In this document: positions 13,866-25,311 of the stretch, piece by piece
Layout of the letters: each line of letters starts with the position of its first letter
How positions within the stretch are numbered: the stretch's first letter is position 1
DNA from: Phymatolithon calcareum
Lineage: Eukaryota; Rhodophyta; Florideophyceae; Hapalidiales
Direction: 5' to 3'
DNA length: 64,000 bases
NCBI GenBank assembly: GCA_977006965.1
Contig: OZ345382.1
Span: 1,798,001-1,862,000, forward strand
Translations under genes and position numbers: made by a program
The notes under the pieces: generated by a model
The model's database searches: none
The model's input: only the letters and a program-made list of their open reading frames with translations
Told to the model about the DNA's origin: nothing

Positions 13866-14872
13866 ATGGGCAAGCGCAAGACATCCTTCCACACGCTTTC
13901 TTCTCTCCGGCCATCCGTGGGGGAAGCGCAAAAATGTTTCAAGTGGCGGTGGCCGACTCCGAGAGATAATATCTGCGAGCACTGGGCTGCGCTCCCGCCA
14001 AAAGTCGATCTTTCCCAAGCTGGGCGCCCTGATGAAGGTATTCATGGCAACCGTCCCCGTGTCGAGCCTGCTGTCGTGCCATGGCTGTAGCTGATGTTTA
14101 TGCTACTGGTCCCGCCGGTGCTGTTTCTGCTTGCGGAGGAAGCAGTACTGCTGTTCTTCCTGAAGGATGCGATAGTGACGCTGCGACTCCTGGAAGAAGG
14201 GACAGCGTAACATGTTTTACGGCATGTGAGGACGATGCCGCCGCGATTTCGAACAATCGAAAACGGGAAGTTTCGACAGAGTGTAATTTAAACCTATACA
14301 ATGGGGCTCCCGTCTCTATTGATGGCTCCGCAGACCATTCTAATGCCGTGAATGACGATCCATGGTCAACAACGTACGTTCCTGCCAGACACGTGATCAC
14401 CCTACCAACGTCTCGTGATCGGACATACACATGGCTCTACTTTACGAGCGTTAAGTACTTGAGGGAAGCTGCGTCGAAGCTGGCTGTACGGCAGACGGGT
14501 GTAAAAAACTATTTGATTTTCAACCTCATGCTACATGGAAGCCGCGCGGTACAGGGGGAGCAGAAGGATTCGGAGAATTTCTTGGCTGACCCGCACGCTA
14601 TATTTTGGCCCAAGCCCGCGAGCCAAGGCTTAGGTGTTTACATGGCTCCAAGTAACAGTGATATTGTAGAGCGCAAACCTGTTGTCTGTGAGGCGAGCCA
14701 GGGCCAAGGCGCAAATGCACAGCCCAAGCAACCGATGGCGTCGTTTGAGTTCCATTGTCTCATGGCGCTGCTGACGCGGTACGAGCAGGCCTGCGCCGCG
14801 CTCATTGCTTCCGGTACAAACCGTTCTCGAGAACAGCAGCAGCGACGGAGGGAAGGGATGTTGATGGAGTGC
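13866..14872 (+). pseudogene. Harbinger-associated ORF1-like protein, fragment
   Basis: An upstream reading (MGKRKTSFHTL, about 13866-14090) shifts frame into a 264-residue ORF at 14081-14875. The second half is clearly homologous to the pieces at 54522-55960: DDPWSTTYVP matches SNPWSKNYKP, RQTGVKNYLIFNLMLHGS matches KQHGVKNTIACGLMLASQ, and MALLTRYEQACAALIASG matches MSLLTDREEARAAMIASG. At 54-57 kb this protein sits beside a PIF/Harbinger transposase, so it is inferred to be the accessory (Myb-like or DNA-binding) ORF1 of such an element. Homology ends near 14860, where the neighbouring minus-strand gypsy sequence begins, so this is a truncated copy. Confidence 0.55.
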
Positions 14873-17452
14873 TGAGCGTCTCTGCGGTCGATGATTTCGT
14901 GCCTTTAGTCATGAAGTCCGAAACGTCCGCATTGTCGAACTTAGTACGGGCCTGCTCAAGATGAGTCTCTAAATCAAAACCAAGGCATTGTAGAAGCGGC
15001 CTTCCAAGGATCACTTTGTTCATTTCCTGGTCCACCACCACGAAATCAACTCTGCAGAGTCGAAGCGGACCGCACGGAAGAGATAAAGTTACTGATAGCT
15101 TCACCTTCGATGAAGCTATGATCGGAAATGACTCTAGGAGCTTAATAGCAGCGTCCAGTTGTAGTGGTGGATTGAGAGGAACTGTCGGAAACGAGAATCC
15201 CGAATTGGACAACTCTTGGACAATGCTTCATGGAATTGCACTGGAATCCCCTCCGTTGTCACTTAGAGCCACACAATCGTACTTGTATTGCAGCAGGAGA
15301 GACTAGCGACTGTCGCTGACGTCAGTTTGATTGAGAGATGGAAGAGCGGCCTTTCGCTTATTCTCTTCATCTTCACGGTACTTCTTAACCCTTTCACACC
15401 CATTATCTTAGGTCCCTGGTGAGGGACATAGGTGTACGATGATCATTGGTTCAAATACAATTAATCGCTGTCCGAGTGGTTGGCCGGCAATCTAGATATG
15501 ACGTTTATTGGCCCTTTCCTTAGTTCCCTCACAAGGGAACGTCCGGGAATGTCTGCCAAACGGACTGTTTTTTAACGTTCTAGCACTCTGTGACATCTTC
15601 AGCAAAATACCTTGTGACGAATGTTGTGACCACAGTATGACAGGTCCTGCTCCAGATTCGGCGCCAATTAGTGCAGGGTGCACATCTACCTCAACAGAAA
15701 AATCTCTCATTCATTTGGTAGATGGAAGGCAATGCCTAAACGGACAAGAGCAATTAGCGACCGATCTAGATGGTGGGCCCATGGAATGGGTCCGTCTCTC
15801 GTTTTTAGGGAAGATCAGCCCTTCCTACATTTGAGCGCCCGCGCAAAGCGCAAAACGACACGACCATGGCTAGCTGTGGAAAGGTTCCTGCCCAAGCATA
15901 AGTACTGGAGGCCGTTTCAGATCCCTGCGAATTCCGTGGTAAGGGTAATTGCGATTGGACCTGCTTTCGAGAAGAAATCTACATCCACGCACAGAGCCTG
16001 GGCGGAGCGAACAGCACTTTCTGTAAGGCGCTGTAGAGATTTTTTGTACGATAGTGCTGGGGGCACCTCGGGCGTGGCGTGTGCGTCCAAGTACCACACT
16101 GCGTAACATCTGGGATTCGTCAAATTGCTCCTGAGGAGGATAGTCACCAGTATATGGGTCATCAGAATGAATGATTGGTCTCTTTCTCACCCAGCACTGT
16201 ATCAGAGAAAGGCTATAATATGCTCGTAGTGCGTAAAAATTGAGCTTTCGGAAGGTTTGTCTCGCAATATTCTTCGTCCATTCTTTAGTCATTTCTTTAA
16301 ACACGCTTTTAATCAAGATCAGCTCGAAAATTGTAATTGATGATTTTCTACTATAAAAGAACTCAGAGCCCCATCTCGTTCCTCAAAAATGTCGTCAATA
16401 GAACTCTTCTTAGCGCTGAGTGCACGGTTAGGAGCTCGGCGATCAGAGACCTGGATTCTCGGTGGCGCAGAGTGCATTACACTTTGCTCAATGCGTCGTG
16501 ATGCAGTCATAATATTAGAAGCACTTCATTGGATATCTGAATGAAACGAGTTTAGAATGCATTGATCGGCCCTTGGTTCCCTCCAGAGGGACTTGGGTGT
16601 GAAAGGGTTAAGAAGGGACTTTTTTTCTTCCGATGAGTCCTTACAATACTTTACTGGATGGATGCCGTCACACTCGTCGTTCAGGCACGATTCGGCTCAT
16701 GTGAAAGTCTTCTTAAGCTTCTTCCCGCTCCTAGACGGCTCGGGATCGTCGAACATTTTCCCTGTCCTGGTAGATTCCCTTCGAAAAGAAGTTACCTTCT
16801 TCTTCTTATGATTTGACGATGGTGACGGAAGGCGATTGCTGTGGTCGTCATTTCCGCGCTTACGAGAGTACTTAGAAGATTCTAAGGAAATAAAAACTGG
16901 AAGTCGGAACGCTTATCCTTAGGCCAGAACTTGTGGCGGGATTGGACAGTCTCGCGCACAATACTTGGCTCCAGCTTAGGAATTAATTCAGTGATAACTG
17001 CCTTTCCTGACTCTGAAATGGCTTGGTCAACGCGGTCTCGACGACGTTCGGTCATTACGTCAGCAAAGAACTGCAAAGTTGAGCCTTGAGTATCTGAGCG
17101 ATCGGGTTTGAACCTTACACGGCTTAGTGAGTCTCGAACATGACTAGATATGTCATCAACGGTACACCGAGTTCTGCTCTTGACCCACTCCTTTGACGTT
17201 GTCATCCGTCACTTTTGAGACGTCCTCGCAGCCATCAAACGTTATAAGTGCGACTAATGAACGAAGGAGTTCGGCAGATACGCAGGCTTTGATTCCGGGC
17301 GGCGCAATTCCTTGCGCTGCGCTGCGATTTCGATTCACTTCTTGAATTTGACGAACATACAGTTCGTAGGAAAGGTCGAATTCAATAATATCATCGCTGC
17401 GGACAGTCTTGAGTTCCGGTTGCGAAATCGCTGAGACACGAACTCCTGACAT
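14873..17452 (-). pseudogene. Ty3/gypsy-type gag-protease region, split by a TTAA element
   Basis: Minus-strand reading starts plausibly at MSGVRVSAISQPELK (17452). It covers an N-terminal gag-like helical domain (17156-17557, shifting frame near 17190 into 16882-17205), then a Lys/Arg-rich stretch and a CX4CX3HX4C knuckle (CLNDECDGIHPVKYC, about 16660-16700). After the inserted element (15389-16607) the frame resumes (KYREDEENKRKAAL). It reaches an aspartic-protease-like active site, ALSDNGGDSSAIP (near 15245-15280), and the C-terminal protease signature VILGRPLLQCLGFDL. The catalytic triplet is DNG rather than DSG or DTG. A TAG and a TGA flank this segment. RT, RNase H and integrase are absent because homology stops at the ORF1 fragment near 14873. 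Confidence 0.65.
15389..16607. mobile_element. piggyBac-type TTAA element, non-autonomous
   Basis: The element begins CCCTTTCACACCCA after a TTAA (15385-15388) and ends TGGGTGTGAAAGGG before a TTAA (16608-16611). The 13-14 bp TIRs beginning CCCTTT and the TTAA target are hallmarks of the piggyBac superfamily. Both subterminal regions hold a second inverted motif built around GGTCCCT..GAGGGAC (15411-15427) and GGTTCCCTCCAGAGGGAC (16575-16592). The surrounding gag reading frame continues correctly if the element and one TTAA are removed, which independently confirms the boundaries. Internal ORFs (15870-16316 and 16319-16510 minus; 15678-16106 plus) show no DDD transposase motif that I can recognise, so it is treated as a non-autonomous derivative. 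Confidence 0.85.
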
Positions 17453-18032
17453 TTCGACCAGGTCGCAACTCCAGAGCGCGCGTAGCAGTCCAGATAGAAA
17501 TGCTCTTAAAAGAAAAGCGCTTTGTTCGTACTCCCGCCTGGGCTCGCGTGCGCGCACGTCTCGCCAGCGAAAAATTGGGCACCAGAATGGTTACCCTCCT
17601 TCCCGCATGGGAAGGTGCACTCATGCATTTTTTTTAGCCATCGCAGATCCAGCTTTTGAAGGACAGATCTGCATTAGCGGCGTCGGCCGGGATCTAGGTT
17701 AGAGTAATTAGCTCTCGGCAATTGCCATAAATGCAATGAAATACAAGAAAACGCGGGAACAAAACAAGTCATACCACTACACAAGTTTACAGAAAAATCA
17801 GGAAAGGGAATCTCCCCGCTGGAAGTTGATCTTTGCAACTCGGGGTATGCAAGGATGCTCGCTAACACAAGGGACAAGGCAGGTTGATGATTCCAGACCG
17901 AGGAGCTGGGCGGATCGGCAATAACGGCCGTTGTGGCCGAGCGCTGCCGCTAGCCAGTGATGCATGAACTCCGCCACGCCAACCGTGGCCCCGTTCTGTC
18001 TTGATTTCTTCGGCGCGGATGTGTACCGGCGT

Positions 18033-18071
18033 GAACACAAAGGGAGCTTCAATTAAACAGAAATCCAATTC
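18033..18071 (-). repeat. Solitary TIR of the 41-bp-TIR family
   Basis: CAAAGGGAGCTTCAATTAAA followed by CAGAAATCCAATT matches the right-hand TIR of the neighbouring element at 18140-19355. No partner TIR was found to its left, so it is a solo end or the remnant of a second copy. Confidence 0.5.
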
Positions 18072-18139
18072 ATTCCCTAACGAGATATTCGGTAGTAGGT
18101 AAGATAAACGCATGTAGCTAGAAACCCTCCAGAATGGAA

Positions 18140-19355
18140 GGATTGGATTGGATATCGGTTTAATTGAAGCTTCCTTTGTCAATTCCATAATAGAAGGTTG
18201 CCAAGTTACTCTGGCAAGGGGTCACCGGGATGAACAATTACACTGCCGATGCGTCTAGTGGAGGCAGCACAGCGTAAAAATATGATACGTACTACTGTAC
18301 AGCCGTAAAATTTAGAAGTGGAGTCTTGCTGTTCCCGCGTTTACAAATATTAGTAAATTTTCGACCGGAAGGCATGTTTGATCGGCAGAAGAAGTCAGCT
18401 TAGAGGAATAATTCTAGAATGCAATTGGGCGCATGTCAAAGACTTGCCGTCAAACTAGGGGTGCTCTGTGAAAACCCGCAGAATAATTATAAATTTGCGT
18501 ACGAACGAAACAATATTTTACCCTCAGGAGAAGTATGTATGTATCATACACCAGCAGAAATCGGCAAGTACAAATATATGCTGTTTTTTCTTGTCCTGTT
18601 ATGCACCCAACCACACGAGGCACTGGATCGCTTCGGTTGCTGCTGGCGATCAAGAGGCAGAGAAGCACCCGGGGAACGACAAATTTCTCCGCCAAACTCC
18701 AAGTTGCCCAACGCCAGAATCACTTTTCTTCACGTACCTGGAAGACATGTGAAAGCCGCAGTTAAACTCGTTAACGGCAGGATAGAACGGAAGAAACTTA
18801 GACCCTCGAATCGCTGCTAGCCCCATTAGGGGAAAATGCAAAATGAATGATTGCATGAATGTGTATACAGGGTTCGTCCCAATTCAATTTTTTGCTCTTG
18901 CTTCCATCAGAGCAATTAGATGCTACGACAAACGTAAACGCAAGAAAGCAGAAGAACGTAAAAGGAGAATGGGATACATGTCTCCCTCCTAAAGCCGCTG
19001 GACGGGAGGGCCGGCACCCTCCTCAGCCGATCAAAAACGAGCTACCACCATTTCTCACCCTCAAAAAAGCGAAGCAATCACCGATTCCCATATCACTGGC
19101 AAGAGAAAGCAAAAATCGAAGATCCCGAAGTCGATGAAGCTCTCACAGTTATCTCAAAACTAATGCCCAAGCAACGACTTTCCGATATTCAAAAAGAGAT
19201 GCTGGAAATGGCAGTTGATACTGGCAAAAGAAAATGTCCGCAGTCAACTGTTTAAACGAAATGTAATCGAAGTATTGTAGCGCAAAGAAATGCCTCTCAG
19301 CTGCAATGATAACTGACAAAGGGAGCTTCAATTAAACCGAAATCAAATCCAATCC
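18140..19355 (+). mobile_element. 1.2-kb element with 41-bp terminal inverted repeats
   Basis: The left end (18140-18180) and the right end (19315-19355) are inverted repeats of 41 bp with about three mismatches, sharing GTTTAATTGAAGCT and CCTTTGTC. Just inside the right end, plus-strand coding-like sequence (about 18960-19255) contains KGEWDTCLPPKAA and, after small frame changes, DEALTVISKLMPKQRLSD and IQKEMLEMAVD. Homologous sequence lies in reverse at 44289-44740, and its last ~190 bp at 43063-43260, so this is a dispersed family. The short helical C terminus loosely resembles a BESS-type motif, which is a guess. No clear target duplication was found and the superfamily is unknown. Confidence 0.6.
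18765..18835 (+). repeat. LINE-like 3' tail fragment, family D
   Basis: Sequence around AACGGCAGGATAGAACGG to CTAGCCCCATTAGGGG has relatives at 19945-20050 (plus) and 31984-32060 (minus). The related reading DRIEWRKLIHSK at 19950 suggests the C-terminal end of a LINE-type ORF, but this is weak. Confidence 0.35.
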
Positions 19356-19827
19356 ATAAATGCAATTAGGCAATCAATAGAAATAGTATTTCTCGCATGA
19401 AATAGAAATTGCAATTGAAGTACTTCACGGAGAACTTATTGCAATTGAGCTACATCTCGCAATAAAGCGAGACACACTTTTCAACGTTGACAGGTACGAA
19501 ACCTTCCTCATGCTTCGGTTATGACGTGTCACAGAACATAGACGTACGCTTTCGCAATTCCTCGGTAAGGAGCGTCACACAAAGTAGACCCTCCAACAGC
19601 CAGAAAACCAAAAAGTGCTTTATATATCGCGAGCCACTCAAATTGGAAATCGGTGTGTCGAATGACTTCGAATCAATTCGCACACGTGCAACCTTGCTTC
19701 CAGTCGATGCTGTACGCCAGCTAGAAATAAAGAGTATGGCTCCAATTTAAATTGCTATTGGAAACCCTGCTCCAAGTACAAGTTCAATAGCTAAAACTCC
19801 GCGCAATACAATGAATATTGGAATTCA

Positions 19828-20088
19828 TTGCAGCGCATTGCAATAAAAATTGGATCAATCCCTGTATGTATGTATGAGTTATACTGCGTCAAACCAACCC
19901 TGGAATCTCTTTTCAGCGACATGCCCAACCTAAACGTACAAATGGCTCTACGTATGGCAAGCGATAGGATAGAATGGAGAAAACTTATACACTCGAAACT
20001 CTGCTATCCCCACCTGGCGGAATTGCAGATTACAATACAATATGCTGCCCTGTATGCGACTCACCTGGCGGTAGAATACACTGAATAA
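19828..20088 (+). pseudogene. LINE-like C-terminal fragment, family D
   Basis: A short ORF ends in RMASDRIEWRKLIHSKLC and Tyr/Ala-rich sequence. It matches the fragment at 18765-18835 at nucleotide level and a reverse copy at 31984-32060. The DRxxWRxLI pattern is common at the extreme C terminus of LINE ORF2 proteins, hence the tentative call. No RT motif is present. Confidence 0.35.
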
Positions 20089-20420
20089 TATATTTTAGAA
20101 GGACGGAAGCCTTGTGCCCCGGGTCAGCTGCGCAAATTGCAGGTCGTTTGCCCTTAGACTCCAACACGGAATGAGGAATTTTAATACATCAGCATCTTGC
20201 TGTCAGAATTCTATTTGCAGTTGCCCTTAACTATGGCGTTCAAATTTTTAACGCGATATGATATTTAAAGGATTAGTCCTCTACTTGGTCTCTTGAACCG
20301 CGTTATGAGATTTTATACACGTGGTTCTAGATTAGAGAAGTTTTGAATGTATGTCTTAAGGTGTGTTCTTTCGACCACCAATATCAGCTTAGTCTTTTTC
20401 GCTTCGTGCTCGTACAGTCA

Positions 20421-20477
20421 CCGAGGCTCCATGGAACTATTTATTTCGCGCTTTTATGGTCAACGAGGCTCCATGGA
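20421..20477 (+). repeat. Short direct repeat
   Basis: CGAGGCTCCATGGA occurs at 20421-20434 and again at 20464-20477 with a 29-bp spacer. No gene context was found. Confidence 0.5.
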
Positions 20478-20615
20478 TCCATGGATACATTTCTCGAGCA
20501 ATGTTTGATAGAAATGATTTACAAGTGTGCTTGCCAGTCTGAACTTCTTTGAAAAGTTTACTTTTCAAAAAAGCGGACGCTAGTAAAAGAACAAGCTCTT
20601 CGTCCCTAATTTTCC

Positions 20616-22254
20616 CTATCGCAGTCCTATGAACCACTGCAATGCATTTCGAACCTGCGCTTCGATGTCATCACCAACCTTGATTTTAGCGTAAGATGCC
20701 AAAAACTGACACTTGCAAAAACCTCGCTCTGCACTGTCGCAGATGAGACCCTTCGTGTGGGACCATTCTTCCGCCACGAATCTGCTTCTAACTGCTTTAC
20801 TGTGTACAATTCTCACTGTTCTACAATTTCGACCGTACTGGGTTGGTCGTAGATCAACAATGTGAGCTCTTGGAATCCTCCAGAATACAGACGAAACAGG
20901 TCCAGATATTCCACGGGGGCTGACTGGCCCCTCCGTACATTCTGCCATTTCAAGGCTTTTTCCCCATAATAGCGCTAGGCCGTTCTCCTTTCCTCATACA
21001 AAACAGAAACCGCTGTACATTCCTTTGTCAATTGTTGGTCGACTCCTACTTGCAAAACTGTCCCCATGTAAACCTCTGGAACGGTATCCAGCGAAGCATT
21101 GTTTAGCCAGCACGTGATCCCTTGTCTCAATATTTTTTTTCTACTGCAGGGAAGCACATCTGCCTGTTCATCACCAACTCTGAGGGGTACTTTGCTCTGA
21201 ATTCCAGAAGTGCCATCACATTATTCTGTGTTTTCTGTTCAATCTCTCTCGTTCTCATGACATCGATATCGCTTCCATAAAACTGGATTAAAAACATTTC
21301 ACAGCATTGTGCCATTTGTCAAGGATTTTGTCGTCCATGGCTTCTGAAGCATCCTGCATTTCCTCTTGACGACGGAGAAAGCATGGATGGCATAAGTAGA
21401 AATTACTGGTGTCGTCCTTGTTGATGAGAGGGAACGAATCCTCCTTCATGTGCAACGGAAAGTGCTATTGACTTATCCCTTTTTTCTCGATTCACAGCAT
21501 GCATGCACGGGACTTGTAATTGTAGTATCGTGCCTATCAGAGAGTAAAGCGCTGCCATTTTGTCGAACTCTCTTTCATTCTGTCTATGCTCGACGAAGAT
21601 GATCATCAGGCGTCGTTTATTCCAATCGAAAGATGAAGGAGCCTCCTTAATAAAGAGGCTCTTCCAAACAGATTCGGATAATGCGTATTAATTTGCCGAA
21701 CTCGTGTAGCACCGCGTTGGCATTATATCATCCAGAGGTGTTTAACCATCCAAATTAGGGCGTGTCAAATTTCGCGAGCAATCGTAAACGGACTGAATAG
21801 CTCATAGTTGAAGAGATTTTACACCGTAAGATCAATACTCATAAACCACACCCATTGCACGAGTTCATGTGTTGATCTAAATTGCGCATGGTGGCAAAAT
21901 GAATAATAAGCATAATCAGGTTTGGCTTATATTTGGTTGTCATTTGTTTTTGACTTTTATTTTCGGGGAATTTAGTAAAATGACCACGAAGTTTGCCGTT
22001 CTGTATGTGGTAAAATGACAACCATAGCGCTATTATGTTCTGAATGTTTTCTGTCAGCCTCTCTCAATCTGGCCACTTTCACGGTCCAGCGAAGCAAGCC
22101 TGTGTTGATCCGCAGAAGGCAAGGAAATGTCAATCTCTCCATCTTGTTTGCGGAACAATTGCGCTCTAACTGAACGAACCACTTTGCTAACACTCTCAGC
22201 ACAAGACATAACACGCACTGCATGATTTGCACCTACATCTACAACAACGGTCAC
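20616..22254 (-). pseudogene. Decayed minus-strand gene, unknown
   Basis: Minus-strand pieces 22054-22254 (TVVVDVGANHAVRVMS and on), 21403-21606 (MIIFVEHRQNEREFDKM), 21127-21315 and 20616-20948 read in one direction with protein-like composition and several frame breaks. No catalytic or zinc motif was recognised. A motif-bearing AT-rich stretch (about 21885-22020) separates the first two pieces. Probably transposon-derived because of its setting. Confidence 0.35.
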
Positions 22255-22639
22255 AAGCGACTACGCGCACACCCTCGTGCACGAATACATCCAGGTATTC
22301 ACCTGCTTTCAACGTGCACTGTCGGTGATACACACGCACCACTCACGCGATGGTTGACTTAGATGAAGACGCGTGCGACTGTTCTGCGCAGGGAGTTTCT
22401 GACACTGTCTTGGCACGCATATTCTAAACGATAGGCCAGTAGTCATGCGACGTGATCAGATCCTCTTAGCATAGCCTACTTAAGCACGACTTCTGATTCA
22501 CTCCAGTAAACTGAAGCACGCATTTCCAAGACATCACACATTCCACCAGAGTTCAGAATAGACCCAACCGGTATTCTGAGCAACGTGGAAGTGGTGGGAT
22601 TTGCCCAAGACCTTATCAAGCACGTTTCTACGACAGGAA

Positions 22640-22800
22640 AAAACCGTTAAGCCTGAGCCAAAACAATCCCGTAGAGGACTGAGATTGGATTACATTGGAT
22701 GGTAGATTTTCCCGTCCGCCCTTCTGGTGGGCATTTCGTGGGCAGCACAAAGCTTTGCCCATTTTCTCGGAAATCTGCGGGGCTTTTAAGTAAAAGTAGA
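22640..22800 (+). repeat. LINE family A 3' UTR copy
   Basis: CAATCCCGTAGAGGACTGAG and following bases match 41560-41671 (plus) and the reverse of 25312-25480. In those copies the sequence leads to AATAAA and an A-rich tail, so it is read as the 3' UTR of a LINE. Here the match ends near 22800 (GGGGCTTTTAAGTAAAAG). Confidence 0.6.
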
Positions 22801-23973
22801 TTACGAAAAGAAACTTTCACGGTCCGTTGAGGCTAATGCACAGTCATCTAAGAAAACAGATCTACTCAGCAGAGCAGATGAGTTTTTAGCTGAGGTCCAG
22901 ACAAAAGAAGGGTCTGTGCGGAGGCTAAAGAGCTCTTTATGAGCCTCAATCCAATCATAGAAGTCCCCCACAATGCTTCGCGTGACTAATGAGGGTCTTT
23001 TTATTCAGCTGTAGATCAAGTAACCAGGCCGAGCAGCATTCCATTGAGACAGCTCTGCAGCCTGCTTTCTCAAAGATCGCACGTTATTCAAGCAAGCTTG
23101 CTGCATGTACTACTAACTCTATATTTGACCTCGTCATTGGCAAATGGCATACTACCAAATGGCTTAATATTTCCCTGTCACTAATTTGAGAAATAACACG
23201 TCAGTGTCACTAATATGAAAAACAGCACTTCAATGTCACTAATCAGAGAAACGATGGCTCAGTGTGACTAATTCTAAAAATGGCTCTTCTGTGTCACTAA
23301 AAGCAACTCAATAAGACACAATTTTGCTCTTCGGCAAAAGTTTCGGATTTTTTTCAAATAGCAATGCCGATCAAGTGGATAGATTTTCTTCTCGGTACTT
23401 TTAGACCGTATCATCTTGATCCTCGGCCAGGATGTCAAGGAGGACAACAATTCACTTGGTTATGACACAGGCTTGACAATGGTTGGTCGCCGATGCATCA
23501 GTAGTAATCATGTGACCAGATTTTGGCAACAAAGTGAGCCGGCGGTGAGGACAATCGTGAGCAAGCGAATGTACTTTTCACAATATTATAGCAACTTAAT
23601 TTAACCGCAGTTCTAGTTCTCCTCGGGAATGTTCTGCTCCATATTAGATTTAATTGACCGTTCAGAGCCATTAATCATTCCTGCGGTTTTGCGAGAGCTT
23701 TGCCATTGCCACAGAACACTACTGCAAAAGAAAGTTGTTATGGGCCAGTTCGACTTTGTCGTGATTAACCAGTTACAAATCTAAACACTATCATACCACC
23801 CGATGCGCATTATATAGATTCTGAAAATCTTGTGCACAACACCTGGAGCTTGTAAAACGTGAACGGGGCAAGGCGTATTACTCCTTGCCAAATTTTGACC
23901 AGATCAATAGATTTTTCAAAGGCTATTTCCAGAAAATTGTACATTTCTAGCTTCTTCTGTAATATTTTTTTTC

Positions 23974-25301
23974 GAGGAAATTCGCTGCATGGACCGAAAA
24001 AGTTGGCAAAATTCGCTAAATCGGCACCCCTTGCAATAACTACTACTCGTTATGATACACAGAGCACTCCACAGAAATAAACTTATCAAAAAGATAATAT
24101 TTATTTCATGCGCAACTCGCTATGCTTCAGCTCCTCGTCGCAAGTAGCATCTCCGTCATCGCAGGCGGTGAGGTCAATTATCATGGACTGAGCCGCTTTG
24201 TCGATGTGTTTTCGCTTCACCTCAACAATATTGCGAATGTCCGGCCTGGCGTGTCTGCGAGAAGTGACCGTTGTTTCCGCACGAGGAGCCGTGACGGGAC
24301 CTCATTTTGGACGGGAAGTAGGGCCTCTTGCGCTTGCGGTCCAGCTTAGCGACAAGGTCAAACGGACCAAATCATCCTGTACTAGCTGTTAACCAGTGAC
24401 TGCAACACGAATGATGATGCCCTCGTGTTGCTTGGCCCACGTTATCAATAGCCATGCGTCCCACACCAGATCTTGTTTCACGGGTCGAATGCGGCTCGAT
24501 GCTGCGCCAAGCGTCTAGAGCAGTACAAAAGTGCAATGACAACGTGGCTACATGGCCGCTGGTGCTCTTCAAAGTGGTGACAAGAGCATGTAGCGTGGTA
24601 GTCGCTGTTAACTACCACAGGGAATGCTGTCACTTGGCTGCTAACAACAAACCTCAGCATGTCACTTTCGATGACCTCCGGCTCCACAAGCAGCTTCTCC
24701 GCTCAGAGGATTTTTCCTAGTGCTTCTTGCAGCAGCAAGGCGTGAGGAACTTGCCTGTCGATATGCCTTGCCAATAGACGTGTTGTGGGCGATTAAGAGG
24801 TTGACAACGTTTTCTTACTCCAGGGCAGTCACCTACACTTAGCACGAGCTCCTTCTTCTCCATGAGTTCAGACGGTTCGGGCGAGAGCGTTGCGAGTTAG
24901 CTCAGCAATCGAATGCGACGAGGTGCAGAGAACTTTTCGTAGCGGATTAGTAGTGTAAAGATAAGGAAGCTGATTGAAGATATGGGTAGTCAAGGAGCAT
25001 GGGCAATTGGTACACTCAGCAGAACCCTGAAGAAGCCTAAATGGACCCCTACCGAAGAGAATGAAGTGGCGCGAGCCATTGACGTGATATTATGCAATTC
25101 TAAATAAGATAACTGACAACTCTCGACGCTAAACGTGCCGACTTTCCTCAAGTTGGGACACATGGTACCTTCTCAATAAATCCTCTTAACGTGTAATGAT
25201 AAGCGGCTGTCTAGCTGAAATCATAACGAGTAGTAGTATTTGTAAGGGTGCCGATTTAGCGAATTTTACCACCTTTTTCGGTCCATGCAGCGAATTTCCT
25301 C
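23974..25301 (-). mobile_element. MULE, 1,328 bp, copy 1
   Basis: TIRs start GAGGAAATTCGCTGCATGG and extend about 60-75 bp. Flanks are a perfect 10-bp direct repeat, ATTTTTTTTC, at 23964-23973 and 25302-25311, a length expected for Mutator. The minus strand at 24478-24687 codes a SWIM zinc finger (CSCHHFEEHQRPCSH). Further along, in another frame, an RKRKRPYF basic stretch is followed by a partly eroded CCHC knuckle (CGNNGHF). These are the C-terminal parts of MULE transposases. The plus strand at about 24955-25105 codes the end of a second protein (MGSQGAWAIGTLSRTLKK..). The DDE core is missing, so the copy is an internal-deletion derivative. It is nearly identical to copies 2 and 3. Confidence 0.9.
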
Positions 25302-25311
25302 ATTTTTTTTC

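Noticed and set aside
14081-14430. Minus-strand ORF 14098-14430 opposite the Harbinger ORF1 fragment
   Set aside because: Shadow of the plus-strand ORF, which has a homologue at 54-56 kb.
15460-15490. tRNA-like CTGTCCGAGTGGTTGGCC
   Set aside because: Resembles a D-arm but no T arm or matching acceptor follows.
23170-23300. CRISPR-like spaced repeats of GTGTCACTAAT
   Set aside because: Motifs are short and variable, and they are mirrored at the other end of the same element, as in transposon subterminal arrays.
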